From Ostrinia nubilalis (Eukaryota; Arthropoda; Insecta; Lepidoptera; Crambidae): a DNA stretch of 64,000 bases. How positions within the stretch are numbered: position 1 is the first letter of the stretch; each line of letters begins with the position of its first letter. The notes below the pieces were generated by a model, which worked only from the letters and a program-made list of their open reading frames with translations, did no database searches and was not told the DNA's origin. The stretch lies in NCBI RefSeq assembly GCF_963855985.1, contig NC_087112.1, forward strand, positions 5,644,501 through 5,708,500, written 5' to 3'. The position numbers and the translations under genes were made by a program. Shown in pieces: positions 24,121 through 34,125 of the stretch.

Positions 24121-24245
24121 GCGCCAACATAGCGGCAGTGACGCGGGACGGACTCACGCCCCTGCACTGCGCGGCGCGGTCGGGACACAGCAACGTGGTG
24201 TCCCGCCTCCTACAGCATGGGGCCCCCATCACTAGCAAAACAAAG
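24121..24245 (+). CDS. Ank2: Ankyrin exon F
   Basis: After TTTGTCCCCAG it completes the glycine codon of exon E and reads [20 protein letters not shown], then [19 protein letters not shown], ending KTK before GTACCT. 125 bp, phase 1 in, phase 0 out. The clean joining of E to F shows that the ten cassettes in between are skipped in a normal transcript. Confidence 0.94.
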
Positions 24246-24477
24246 GTACCTACTTTCTTCTATCGTAATACTAGAAGTTTTCTCACATTCCTTTAAAAAT
24301 TTGTTGACTAGATAGGTTCCAGCCATAAGTGGATTTAAGATTGCTTGATTTGTGCAAAGCGGAGAGGCGTAGTATCAGAATACTGTCCCGAAGCAGTGGT
24401 AGGTATGTCAAAGCGCTTTAAATCCTTACGAGTTCTAAAGTTATGATTGTACCTATCTAACTAAAATTCTGCGTACT

Positions 24478-24800
24478 ATGTGCCCTGCCCATTGCCACTT
24501 CAGCTTGCTAATCCGTCGGGCTATGTCAGCGACAGCGACTTTAGTTCGTTTACGGATCTTCTCATTTCTGATTCGATCTCGTAAAGGAACACTTAGCAGG
24601 GCAGGGCACATAGCACGCAGAACTGACGGCCGATGGGGCAGCAAGGTTTTGGAGTGGAGGCCGCGTACCGGAAAACGCAGCGTGGGACGGCCACCCACAA
24701 AGTGGACCAACGACATCATAAAGGTAGCAGGAAGGTGCTGGACGCAGGCCGCTACCAACCGGGCAACAAGGAAAGCATTGGGGGAGTTAAGCAGTGGACG
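24478..24800 (+). mobile_element. RTE LINE 3' fragment with inverted 5' segment
   Basis: Plus strand from about 24598 encodes AGHIARRTDGRWGSKVLEWR, then VGRPPTKWTNDIIKVAGR, an RTE C-terminus. Immediately upstream (about 24478-24597), the minus strand encodes the part that should come before it (RIRNEKIRKRTKVAVADIA, then KLKWQWAGHIVRR). TGTGCCCTGCCC (24479) and GGGCAGGGCACA (24599) mark the inverted ends. The 3' part has a deletion (GGGGAGTTAAGCAGTGGACG). Inverted 5' segments are the mark of twin priming in LINE integration. Confidence 0.75.
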
Positions 24801-24880
24801 TCGACGGACGAAAGATTTTTACATTCCTCTCTTTGTTTTGCTATCATGCGAGTAAACCCCTTTCCTTTCATCTTTTCCAG

Positions 24881-25027
24881 AACGGCCTTACCCCTCTCCA
24901 CATGTCCGTTCAAGGCGAACACGTGGAGACGGCCAAGGTACTTCTCACAGAGGGCGCCCCCATCGATGACGTCACTGTCGACTACCTCACAGCGTTGCAC
25001 GTCGCGGCCCATTGTGGACACGTCAAG
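24881..25027 (+). CDS. Ank2: Ankyrin exon G (parent of the 159-bp array)
   Basis: After ATCTTTTCCAG it reads [20 protein letters not shown], then [19 protein letters not shown], then [10 protein letters not shown] before GTAAAG. 147 bp, 49 codons, phase 0 both ends. The usual family sequence has MAAQGEHVDAARILL, so this copy is a little diverged (MSVQ). The last ~105 bp plus 53 bp of intron is amplified downstream. Confidence 0.95.
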
Positions 25028-25975
25028 GTAAAGTGAACTCTATTTTGTATGGTGTAAAGATGATTATGGCTTGGTGAATAAGTGGAGACGGCCAAGGTGC
25101 TGCTCATAGAGAGCGCCCCCATCGATGACGTCACCGTTGACTACGTCACAGCGTTGCACGTCGCGGCACATTGTGGACACGTCAAGGTAAAGTGAACTCT
25201 ATTTTGTATGGTGTAAAGATGATTATGGCTTGGTGTATAAGTGGAGACGGCCAAGGTGCTGCTCACAGAGGGCGCCCCCATCGATGACGTCACTGTTGAC
25301 TACCTCACAGCGTGGCACGTCGCGGCACATTGTGGACACGTCAAGGTAAAGTGAACTCTATTTTGTATGGTGTAAAGATGATTGTGGCTTGGCAAATAAG
25401 TGGAGACGGCCAAGGTACTTCTCACAGAGGGCGCCCCCATCGATGACGTCACCGTTGACTACCTCACAGCGTTGCACGTCGCGGCACATTGTGGACACGT
25501 CAAGGTAAAGTGAACTCTATTTTGTATGGTGCAAAGATAATTATGGCTTGACGAATAAGTGGAGACGGCCAAGGTACTGCTCACAGAGGGCGCCCCCATC
25601 GATGACGTCACCTTTGACTACCTCACAGCGTTGCACGTCGCGGCACATTGTGGACACGTCAAGGTAAAGTTAACTCTATTTTGTATGGTGTAAAGATGAT
25701 TATAGCTTGGTGTATAAGTGGAGACGGCCAAGGTACTTCTCACAGAGGGCGCCCCCATCGATGACGTCACCGTTGATTACCTCACAGCGTTGCACGTCGT
25801 GGCACATTGTGGACACGTCAAGGTAAAGTGAACTCTATTTCGAATCACAAAGTTGATTGTGGCATGATGGCTCACAAAAGGTGCTCCCATTTATGACGTC
25901 ACTGTCGAGTCTGTCGACTATCTTACTGCGTTATATCTCGCAGTTCATCTACATATGTAGTGAACTCTATAAATG
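25028..25975 (+). repeat. Exact 159-bp array of exon G tail plus donor (5 extra copies and a decayed sixth)
   Basis: Exon-end positions 25027, 25186, 25345, 25504, 25663 and 25822 are exactly 159 bp apart. Each unit is GTGGAGACGGCCAAGG to CACGTCAAG, the GTAAAG donor and GTGAACTCTATTTTGTATGG...ATAAGT. Copies carry private changes: GACTACGTCACAG (Leu to Val), GCGTGGCACGTC (Leu to Trp), ACCTTTGAC, GTCGTGGCA. A strongly decayed further copy lies at about 25865-25975. No acceptor precedes any copy. Read-through meets TGA (AAG GTA AAG TGA) in most units. Confidence 0.92.
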
Positions 25976-26114
25976 ACAAAGAGCATAATTTTGGCGATTG
26001 GCGAACTGCCTCCCAATCCAACCCTATAGCGTTTTGTTTGAGAGACTGGTACCTAAGATAAGTTTTATAGAAACCCCTAAGTTGGAAAAATAAGTAAATG
26101 CTCGAAATTTTCAG

Positions 26115-26244
26115 GTTGCAAAGCTTCTTCTAGACCGAAACGCAGACGCGAACGCGCGAGCACTAAACGGCTTCACGCCACTTCACATCGCCTGCAAGAA
26201 GAACCGGCTGAAAGTCGTCGAGCTTCTGCTCAAATATGGAGCTA
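26115..26244 (+). CDS. Ank2: Ankyrin exon H
   Basis: After AAATTTTCAG it reads [20 protein letters not shown], then [19 protein letters not shown], then KYGA plus one base before GTGAGT. 130 bp, phase 0 in, phase 1 out. [16 protein letters not shown] matches the Ank2-type sequence nearly exactly. Confidence 0.96.
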
Positions 26245-26448
26245 GTGAGTACCTACTTACTTACGACCTGTAATTGAAATGTAACTGAACAGCTTAATTA
26301 TTTAAAACCCTTTTATATACCTATGTATATGCTGAAATAAGAGATCTGAATCTGTACAATTTTATTTTATAAAATGACCGTAGTTAAGCTCTTTAAAATA
26401 CATGGTAACTAAAAAAACGACGCCGCGACGTCTACTTACGGCTTATGT

Positions 26449-26902
26449 TGTTAGCTATACTAAATTTTCAAAAACAAACGGCGAACAAACCTCTTTTCCA
26501 CAGTGCCAGCCGCGTGCTCAACCGGGCCCGGCGTATCTCCGAAATGCAGTTTGCTTGTGAAGTATTAGCACATATTGATGAGAAAGACCATAGTTCCATA
26601 GGGGCTGGATCCCGCACTCATTAGATTCACTTGATTTTGGAAATTGACAAACGCTTATGTGGTTGCCGAATTAAAGAACACACCGCTGTTGCGCACGGGC
26701 GTCCTTCCGAACTCAAAACTCTTGCGTCACTGGGGGGCGTCGCAATCGCAATCGCGAGCCTCGCTCCATAGGATTGGAAAGAATGTTGCCAGTTTGTGAT
26801 TAAAAAATGCAATTAAGAAAAGAGCAAATTCCTTCCAGTTTGTGTTGTTTTATCTTAAAAACTAAAATTAAGAAACTAATAAATATATTTCGGTACGAAA
26901 CA
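26449..26902 (-). repeat. 3' LTR of the BEL/Pao element
   Basis: 454 bp, same sequence as 32547-33000. Outer edge is preceded by TATGT at 26444-26448. Ends the element transcript. Confidence 0.93.
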
Positions 26903-26920
26903 TACCGCTCACCTTAAAAG
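26903..26920 (-). promoter_or_regulatory. Candidate polypurine tract of the BEL/Pao element
   Basis: In element orientation TTTTAAGGTGAGCGGTA directly precedes the 3' LTR. It is purine-rich but short, so the call is weak; the position next to the LTR is the main support. Confidence 0.35.
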
Positions 26921-27052
26921 TACCGAGTATCTTTTAACAAGACAAAACCTATGATAAGAAACTTACAAGTATCTAAGCTATTTGTAGAGTGAAACCTAAC
27001 TATAAACCTAAAACTACTCTAGCTTAACTTAGATGCAAAACGTACCTACTCC

Positions 27053-30000
27053 CTACTCAACAGGAAGAGGACAAATCTTAACTACAGCTCGTTTGAAGAA
27101 CGACTGTCCAATTTGTAAAGTAACGACCCGACAGATCCCGTCAGGACCTGGGTGTAAGGCGTGAACACGCGCAAGTCTCCACTGCAAGGGAGGAACGTTG
27201 TCTTCGCGTAACACCACAATCATGCCCTCACGTATCGGGGCACCGCGATTACTAAACCACTTGGTTGCTTGTTGAATATGATGTAAATACTCAAGACTCC
27301 ATCTCTTCCAAAAATGTTGAGTGGACTGTTGGATGAGACGCCATCTTACTAAGCGGCTAGGATTCTCATCCACTAAAGAAATGTCAGGAATTGACGTTAA
27401 GGGCTCACCTATTAAAAAATGTGATGGAGTCAAAGGGAGAGGATCCCTTGAGTCTGCACTTAAAACACAAAGTGGGCGCGAATTGAGAATCGCCTCTATT
27501 TGACATAAGAGCGTATGCATCTCGTCATATGTCAAAGTTCGTGTGCCGACCACACGATGAAAATGATGCTTAAAGCTTTTAACACCCGCTTCGAATAGTC
27601 CACCAAAATGACTAGCGTATGGGGGTTGAAAATGCCAAGTGATGCCTTGACCAAGAACCTTTGAATTGAGCGTAGTTTGTACTACGTCATTACGCAAGAA
27701 ACTATACAATTCCGTAAGATACCTATCGCATCCCACGAAATTCTTTCCACAGTCTGAATAAATATCGGTACACAAACCGCGTCGCGAAACAAAACGCCTA
27801 AGTGTAGCTAAAAACGCTTCTGTGGAAAGCTCCGAAACAATCTCTAAATGTATAGCCTTAACGCTCATACATACGAAAACTGCTACATAACATTTAACTA
27901 TTTTAGCGTTACGAACCTTATTTGCCCGAACGTAAAATGGACCTGCGAAATCTACCGAAGTTTTTATGAATGGTCTGGCCGGTCGCAAGCGAGCTACGGG
28001 CAACAAACCCATTGACGGCTGCGTGTGCGCGGGGCGCGTACGAACACAACGGACGCATCGATGAATGCGTTGGCGGATGACGTCACGACTTGATAATATC
28101 CAATACTTTTGTAAAAGTGTATATTGGGTGCTTTGAGCCCCACTGTGCAAGTTTGAAACGTGAATAAAGTCAATTAGTAAATAAGTTAAAGGATGTTTTT
28201 TAGGTAAAATCAATTGATGTTTTGACTCAAAAGATAAAAGCGATTTATGAATTCTACCGCCAACGCGAAGCAACTTGTTTGAATCTATAAAAGGATTAAG
28301 ACGTTTTAATTGATTTGATGGTGATTGCCCATTACAAATCTTCAAAATATCATCATTGAAAACTGAATGTTGAACAACTCGTATAAGTCGATTCAAAGCG
28401 AAATTATACTCTGATACAGTAATGTGTTTTGAACTAGAAATATTGACCTTTCTACACTTGTGATAGAAACGAAATATCAAAGCCGTAACACGAACAAGTC
28501 TACCGAGTGAAGAAAAACGTGAAATAATTTCTACGTCCTCGTTTGGAGTAGAAGAACTCGAACACAACACAACATTACGCTTTTCTTCATCAGTAGGAAG
28601 AACAGGCTTTGGAACAGGCCACATACTTTCATCCTCGCTCAACCAGCGAGGCCCATGAAACCACATCTCATGGTGCAAGAAAGCAGCGGGTAACATGCCG
28701 CGCGAAGCAGCGTCCGCGGGGTTGTCGGCCGACGGGACGTGCCGCCAACAATCCGCGGGGACAATATTCAATATCTCCGTAGTACGGTTTGAAACAAATG
28801 TTTTCCATTCATGGGGCGGTGAACGCAACCATGCTAAAACAATACTTGAATCCGACCAAGTATAAATTTGATCACTTTGTATTTTATCACTATAATTTTG
28901 TAACACCTTTTTAATAAGTTGTGATAACAAAACACCTCCCATCAGTTCGAGACGGGGAATAGATACGCGACGCGTAGGCGCGACGCGTGTCTTCGCTAAC
29001 AATAAGGACACGCACACACTACCATCCTCGCGCTGCGCGCGGAGATAAACACATGCTGCGTATGCCTTTTCGGAGGCGTCTGAAAAGCCGTGAAGCTGTA
29101 ATTTACAATTTTGAGGGAAAACATGACGCGGAAAGCTAATTTTAGATAACAGTGGAAGCTGACTTGTAAAGCTAGCCCACGAATCGACTATGTCTTGTGG
29201 TGGGGTTTCGTCCCAGTCCACAGAAGAAATCCACAATAATTGAATTAAATGTTTTGCAAATAAAGTCACTGGAGATAAAAGACCGAGAGGGTCGTAAATA
29301 CGTGCAATTTCTGAAAGAATGGACCTCTTTGTACATTTTTCGGAGTAACTTTTCACACTGAAACCAAAAGTATCTAAGTTAGGGTCCCACTGCATACCTA
29401 GGACCTTAGTGGATGAGTCATTCTCCATGTGTGCGAAGGGCACACTTTCGCACCGCTCACCATGAGAAACTGTCGGCTGAGAACCGAGAAGTAAGGCGGG
29501 AGAATTACTATGCCACTTGTGCAACTCAAAACCTGCGGATTGACAAATACCTATCAACTCTTGTTGTAGGGCGAGAGCCCGTGACTCATCACTTTCACCC
29601 GATACGACATCGTCTACAAATACGTCGCGCATGAGGACCTGCGATGCGCGCGGGAAGCGTGCGGCCTCGTCATGAGCGAGCTGCTGAATGGTGCGAAGAG
29701 CAAGATAGGGCGATGAGCTAACTCCAAAGGTCACAGTGCAAAGTCTATAATCGCGTAGGGGCTCCTCGGGCGAGGTGCGCCACACTATACGCTGAAAATC
29801 CCTATCCGATTCACGAATCATAATGTTACGATACATTTGTTTGATATCAGCTGTGAAAGCAATTAAATGAATGCGAAATTTTAATAACACATCAACAATA
29901 TCTAAATGAAGCTTTGGACCAATTAACAAATTGTCGTTTAGAGAAAAACCGTTTGTAGTCTTAGAGCTTGCGTCGTAAACTACTCTGGTTTTGGTGGTTT

Positions 30001-32422
30001 CACTAGATTCTTTGACCACGGCGTGGTGCGGTATATAATAGTTACCACCTGCAGCTGCTGGACTATCGACGGGCTCCATGTGGCCGAGCTCTAAGTACTC
30101 CTGGAGGCACGCGTGATAATCATGTTTGAGCTGCGAATTGCGCTCGAGTTTGTACTCTAATTTACGAAATCTAGAAATAGCAATATCCCGCGACTCGCCG
30201 AGGGGCGGTGCGTCAGGTTTGAAGGGAAGAGCGACCACGTATCGCCCACACTCATTACGCGTATGCGTGTTATCAAAAAAAGATTGACACAAAAGTTCAT
30301 CAGGAGTGAGAGACTTTTGTTCAGAAATTGTTTCTAATTCCCAAAATCGCTGGAGGTCAAAGTCGTCGTTAACAGAGCTGTGACACACCTGGACCGGAAG
30401 AGAAACCTCAGTCGATGAATTCAAATCGAGTTTACCCAACAATAAATAACCAAAAATACTATTCATAGCAATTGGTGAACCTGGTAGACCCGTGATTGTG
30501 TTATGTAATAAAATTTGCGGAATAATGTCAGCACCTAAAAGCATTTCCACTGGTTGTGGTGTATGAAAACTCGGATCAGCTAAAGTTAAGTTTTGAATAT
30601 GAGACCACCCTGTATAAGGTAATTGACAAGTAGGCATTTGTGTTGTAATTAATTTGGGCAAAATCAATGCATCAACATGAATCGAAGGTTGCGATTGATT
30701 TCTAGGCGCAATGAAGAAAGAAGCCACTCCCTTAGGATAAACCGGTTTGTTATTATTTATTCCATAAACTTGCGGAACGTTCACACGTCTACGTGAAATA
30801 CCTAAACGTTGTGCACACGCTTCCGAAATGAAAGTAGCCTGGCTGCCCGTATCAATTAAACAGCGCACGGTTGATAACTTGTGATCATCAATATAAACAT
30901 CGACAAGTGCCGTAGACAATAACACCGTACTCGTACGCACAATAGAATCGTTTTCCTTATCTCGAGTTGACGTTAAAGTTAGCTGGGCATCAGTCGTAGA
31001 AACAGAGACAACATTATTACACTCCGCCGTGATCGGGAGCGGGACGGACTGATTAGTACCGCTACTCGGATCGAACGCTTTGTTTACATTATTGTCAAAA
31101 TGAATTAATGTGTGATGGCGCTTCTGACAATTCCTACACGAAAAATTGGATTTACATTGGCTCACGTTATGGCCGAGATGTAAACAATTGTAACAAACAC
31201 TTTTGTTTTTAATAAAAGAAAATCGATCTTTTATTGAAAGATTCAAAAACTTAGAACATTTCGTCAACGTATGTTGAGCATCACATAACGAACAATGTGC
31301 CTTATCGCTATGCCGATTAGGCTGAGTATTGCCTGACACGTCAGAGGATTGCGGCGCGAAGTTCGCCGCGAAGGCTTGTCGATGACCGGCGGCCATATTG
31401 CCGCTAGGGGGCGCCGCTCGCGAGCTAGACTGTGAGCTAAATCTACCGCCTTTATTGTTAATAATTTTACTCGACTGCCCGAAATTATCGTTAGAAAACT
31501 CCTCAGCGACAAGTTCACGCTCTAAAAATGAAATGAATGTGTTGACCTCTGGAATGTCTGAAGGTGAACACAATGATAACTCGAATTGCTTACGAACAGA
31601 TGCGGGAATTTTACGTAGTAAAATGTGTAACAAAACGAAACTCCATTCACTGGTGGGAAACTTCATTACTTCAAGAGGTTTAATGTTTTCTTGGAATGTA
31701 TTTAATAAGTTACGTAAATCACTCGTTGATTTTACGTTACAAGATGGAATGTTGAGTATTTTATCAAGATGATTCGAAGCTATGATTCTTTTGTTTTCAT
31801 AACGTGAAGTTAATATTTGTATTGCTACGAAATAATTAGCATCAGTGATTGGAATGGACTTTATAAGGTTGAATGGTTCATTTTTTAACGTAAGAAGCAA
31901 ATACCTAAACTTTTCCGCATCCGTGTAGGCAGTATTGTGGTGAACGAGAGAACAAAACAAATCGAAATATGAATTCCATTCTGTGCTTTCGCCAGAGAAA
32001 CTGGGCAAAGGCAAAGTAGGTAATTTAGCATTACTAGAAAATTCTGAATTAGCAAAGGGACGACTCATTCGTCTGCTTTGCTCCTGACATTGTTTTAATT
32101 TATCTACTTGAGTGACAATTGCATAATATGAATCGTCGAAGTCGTTCCTAATTTTGATTTGTTCCTCTTTATTGAATGATTTAGATTTAATGAGAGACTT
32201 TTCGACTTTAGTTTGCAATTTGCTAAACTTTCTTTGAAGAGCTGACAAATCTTTGGTACGTGAAATGAATTTTTGAATATCTGTAGTTGCAAACTGTAAT
32301 GTTCTCTTTAAATCGTCTAAAATTAAATCTCGCTCGAAAATATCCTGAACACATGAACTACTACTCTCGCTATTGGAATCTAATGAGGTCTTGGAATCAT
32401 TTTCCACTTTCGATTGCGCCAT
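27053..32422 (-). CDS. BEL/Pao Gag-Pol polyprotein, intact
   Basis: 1,789 residues from ATG at 32422 to the stop at 27053. Gag: PLPSFSGESTEWNSYFDLF near residue 140 (DUF1759 region) and zinc-knuckle CYNCLHLGHNVSQC near 407. Aspartic protease: LIDTGSQATFIS near 522. Reverse transcriptase: FTADIKQMYRNI and the catalytic FVDD near 935 (FVDD in place of the commoner YVDD). RNase H-like region: GFSDASEKAYAA near 1110 and TWSDSSIVLAWL near 1190. Integrase: zinc-binding HSG...CVRC near 1430-1455, then the DDE core with VDFAGPF near 1489, SDCGKNF near 1555 and FEAGVKSFK near 1609. C-terminal DUF5641-type region to the end. No frameshift or stop, so it is potentially active. Confidence 0.95.
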   Translation of the reverse strand: MAQSKVENDSKTSLDSNSESSSSCVQDIFERDLILDDLKRTLQFATTDIQKFISRTKDLSALQRKFSKLQTKVEKSLIKSKSFNKEEQIKIRNDFDDSYYAIVTQVDKLKQCQEQSRRMSRPFANSEFSSNAKLPTLPLPSFSGESTEWNSYFDLFCSLVHHNTAYTDAEKFRYLLLTLKNEPFNLIKSIPITDANYFVAIQILTSRYENKRIIASNHLDKILNIPSCNVKSTSDLRNLLNTFQENIKPLEVMKFPTSEWSFVLLHILLRKIPASVRKQFELSLCSPSDIPEVNTFISFLERELVAEEFSNDNFGQSSKIINNKGGRFSSQSSSRAAPPSGNMAAGHRQAFAANFAPQSSDVSGNTQPNRHSDKAHCSLCDAQHTLTKCSKFLNLSIKDRFSFIKNKSVCYNCLHLGHNVSQCKSNFSCRNCQKRHHTLIHFDNNVNKAFDPSSGTNQSVPLPITAECNNVVSVSTTDAQLTLTSTRDKENDSIVRTSTVLLSTALVDVYIDDHKLSTVRCLIDTGSQATFISEACAQRLGISRRRVNVPQVYGINNNKPVYPKGVASFFIAPRNQSQPSIHVDALILPKLITTQMPTCQLPYTGWSHIQNLTLADPSFHTPQPVEMLLGADIIPQILLHNTITGLPGSPIAMNSIFGYLLLGKLDLNSSTEVSLPVQVCHSSVNDDFDLQRFWELETISEQKSLTPDELLCQSFFDNTHTRNECGRYVVALPFKPDAPPLGESRDIAISRFRKLEYKLERNSQLKHDYHACLQEYLELGHMEPVDSPAAAGGNYYIPHHAVVKESSETTKTRVVYDASSKTTNGFSLNDNLLIGPKLHLDIVDVLLKFRIHLIAFTADIKQMYRNIMIRESDRDFQRIVWRTSPEEPLRDYRLCTVTFGVSSSPYLALRTIQQLAHDEAARFPRASQVLMRDVFVDDVVSGESDESRALALQQELIGICQSAGFELHKWHSNSPALLLGSQPTVSHGERCESVPFAHMENDSSTKVLGMQWDPNLDTFGFSVKSYSEKCTKRSILSEIARIYDPLGLLSPVTLFAKHLIQLLWISSVDWDETPPQDIVDSWASFTSQLPLLSKISFPRHVFPQNCKLQLHGFSDASEKAYAACVYLRAQREDGSVCVSLLLAKTRVAPTRRVSIPRLELMGGVLLSQLIKKVLQNYSDKIQSDQIYTWSDSSIVLAWLRSPPHEWKTFVSNRTTEILNIVPADCWRHVPSADNPADAASRGMLPAAFLHHEMWFHGPRWLSEDESMWPVPKPVLPTDEEKRNVVLCSSSSTPNEDVEIISRFSSLGRLVRVTALIFRFYHKCRKVNISSSKHITVSEYNFALNRLIRVVQHSVFNDDILKICNGQSPSNQLKRLNPFIDSNKLLRVGGRIHKSLLSFESKHQLILPKKHPLTYLLIDFIHVSNLHSGAQSTQYTLLQKYWILSSRDVIRQRIHRCVRCVRTRPAHTQPSMGLLPVARLRPARPFIKTSVDFAGPFYVRANKVRNAKIVKCYVAVFVCMSVKAIHLEIVSELSTEAFLATLRRFVSRRGLCTDIYSDCGKNFVGCDRYLTELYSFLRNDVVQTTLNSKVLGQGITWHFQPPYASHFGGLFEAGVKSFKHHFHRVVGTRTLTYDEMHTLLCQIEAILNSRPLCVLSADSRDPLPLTPSHFLIGEPLTSIPDISLVDENPSRLVRWRLIQQSTQHFWKRWSLEYLHHIQQATKWFSNRGAPIREGMIVVLREDNVPPLQWRLARVHALHPGPDGICRVVTLQIGQSFFKRAVVKICPLPVE

Positions 32423-32521
32423 TTTGCGTTACAAAGATGGTCGCACGTGGAATGAAAAATGTGGTACGTATGTACGCTAAAATTACGATAAAACTACACA
32501 ATTGGAAGGAAAATGAAAATT

Positions 32522-32536
32522 CGGGTCGTAGGACCA
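32522..32536 (-). promoter_or_regulatory. Candidate primer binding site of the BEL/Pao element
   Basis: In element orientation TGGTCCTACGACCCG follows the 5' LTR after 10 bases. TGG is the complement of a tRNA CCA end, as needed for priming minus-strand DNA. I cannot name the tRNA without a search. Confidence 0.55.
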
Positions 32537-32546
32537 ACAAATAATA

Positions 32547-33000
32547 TGTTAGCTATACTAAATTTTCAAAAACAAACGGCGAACAAACCTCTTTTCCACA
32601 GTGCCAGCCGCGTGCTCAACCGGGCCCGGCGTATCTCCGAAATGCAGTTTGCTTGTGAAGTATTAGCACATATTGATGAGAAAGACCATAGTTCCATAGG
32701 GGCTGGATCCCGCACTCATTAGATTCACTTGATTTTGGAAATTGACAAACGCTTATGTGGTTGCCGAATTAAAGAACACACCGCTGTTGCGCACGGGCGT
32801 CCTTCCGAACTCAAAACTCTTGCGTCACTGGGGGGCGTCGCAATCGCAATCGCGAGCCTCGCTCCATAGGATTGGAAAGAATGTTGCCAGTTTGTGATTA
32901 AAAAATGCAATTAAGAAAAGAGCAAATTCCTTCCAGTTTGTGTTGTTTTATCTTAAAAACTAAAATTAAGAAACTAATAAATATATTTCGGTACGAAACA
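32547..33000 (-). repeat. 5' LTR of the BEL/Pao element
   Basis: 454 bp, upstream LTR in element orientation, next to the Gag start. It starts the transcript of the element. A 61-aa open frame at 32725-32910, also found in the other LTR, is not a gene. Outer edge is followed by TATGT. Confidence 0.93.
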
Positions 33001-33020
33001 TATGTTTATACCTACTACTA

Positions 33021-33390
33021 ATGCCCGTTTTCACCATTAATCCCTAATTTTTAAGTGACCCCTATGGTAACACATGACAGGAATTTTGTTTGCATAGGGG
33101 TTGTGCCGGTATGCACAATACTTAATCTCTTCATATCTTATCTTGATCACGTTGTGTCAGCAAATTTATCACGTATAGTGCTGATGCTGTGACGTCATTT
33201 ACCTTTAATATATATCGTATAAATAGTCACGCAGTTCGCGTTAATAAACAGACATATAGCAGAGACTAATACCAACTGTTGTATCATTCATACGGTCCCC
33301 CAACATGGCACGTTGTTTCGTATGTGCATACCGGCGCATACCGGCACAGGGGTCACTTAAGAATTAAGGATTGATGGTGAAAATGGGCAT
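33021..33390. mobile_element. MITE with long terminal inverted repeats
   Basis: Left end ATGCCCGTTTTCACCATTAA and right end ATTGATGGTGAAAATGGGCAT are inverted copies, and the match goes on through AAGTGACCCC/GGGGTCACTT and CCGGTATGCA/TGCATACCGG, roughly 90 bp with gaps. No transposase. The core has TATAAATAGTCACGCAG and AATAAAC. Flanks are consistent with a TA-type target (TA before, ATA after) but this is weak. It starts only 15 bp after the target duplication of the BEL element. Confidence 0.75.
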
Positions 33391-33656
33391 AATACTCCTA
33401 GAACTTTCAAAGCGGGCTTCGACAAGCTTATCAAGAGCTGTCCGTTTAAGCAAGAGCTTTGGCTCTTATTAGTCTTGTGTTTCTTGCACCTTTTCAGTAA
33501 ACCACGACAAGTAATTTCTGCATTCGTGGCAAGATTTCTGTGGGAGATTATTGAGACGAGATAACTTCTATGCAAAATAAGCTAAGATTTCTGGAAGGTC
33601 TTTGCAAGATTGGGGTCTCTAAGTAAAATAACTATTTACACTATTTAATTCTCCAG

Positions 33657-33856
33657 GCAAATCAGCGACCACGGAATCAGGCTTAACACCGCTCCACGTA
33701 GCAGCATTCATGGGTTGCATGAACGTGGCGCTGGTATTAGTTGGCGCGGGCGCGGCGGCCGACGCGGCCACGGCGCGCGGGGAGACGCCGCTGCACCTCG
33801 CGGCGCGCGCGCACCAGACCGACCTAGTGCGGGTGTTACTAAGAAACGGGGCTAAG
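33657..33856 (+). CDS. Ank2: Ankyrin exon I
   Basis: After TTTAATTCTCCAG it completes a serine codon from exon H and reads [20 protein letters not shown], then [19 protein letters not shown], then [18 protein letters not shown], ending LLRNGAK before GTAAGC. 200 bp, phase 1 in, phase 0 out. The middle is unusually GC- and alanine-rich compared with the family pattern (IVIYLLQHDASPDVPTV). Two partial copies lie in the following intron. Confidence 0.95.
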
Positions 33857-33892
33857 GTAAGCTAGAGATAAGAACAGCTCAAGCTAGGTCCA

Positions 33893-34125
33893 ACGCCATG
33901 CTAGTTCTAGCAAGCTAGCGCCATGCTAGTTCTAGCAAGCTAGCGCCATGCTAGTTCTAGCAAGCTAGCGCCATGCTAGTTCTAGCAAGCCAGCGCCATG
34001 CTAGTTCTAGCAAGCCAGCGCCATGCTAGTTCTAGCTAGCTAGCGCCATGCTAGTTTTAGCAAGCTAGCGCCATGCTAGTTTCAGCAAGCTAGCGCTTTA
34101 TTAGTTCCAGCAAGCTAGGTCCATC
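33893..34125. repeat. 25-bp minisatellite (CTAGTTCTAGCAAGCTAGCG type)
   Basis: About nine tandem units of CTAGTTCTAGCAAGCTAGCG+CCATG with few changes. Units are rich in the palindromic GCTAGC. The array begins 36 bp after the exon I donor. Confidence 0.85.

Larger units (their letters stand above)
26449..33000 (-). mobile_element. Complete BEL/Pao LTR retrotransposon, antisense in the ankyrin intron
   Basis: 6,552 bp element between two 454-bp LTRs that begin TGTT and end AACA and look identical by eye. It is flanked by the 5-bp target duplication TATGT (26444-26448 and 33001-33005). A single 1,789-aa Gag-Pol frame fills the interior on the minus strand; no envelope frame is present. The domain order protease, RT, RNase H, integrase is that of BEL/Pao. 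Identical LTRs and an unbroken frame show a recent insertion. It sits antisense in the intron between exons H and I, so it need not block ankyrin splicing. Confidence 0.95.

Noticed and set aside
17560..25830. Regular repeats that could suggest a CRISPR array
   Set aside because: Units are tandem without unique spacers and lie in introns of an animal gene; this is minisatellite and exon-copy DNA.
26627..26812. 61-residue minus-strand frame, also at 32725-32910
   Set aside because: Both copies lie inside the two LTRs of the BEL/Pao element and are not separate genes.
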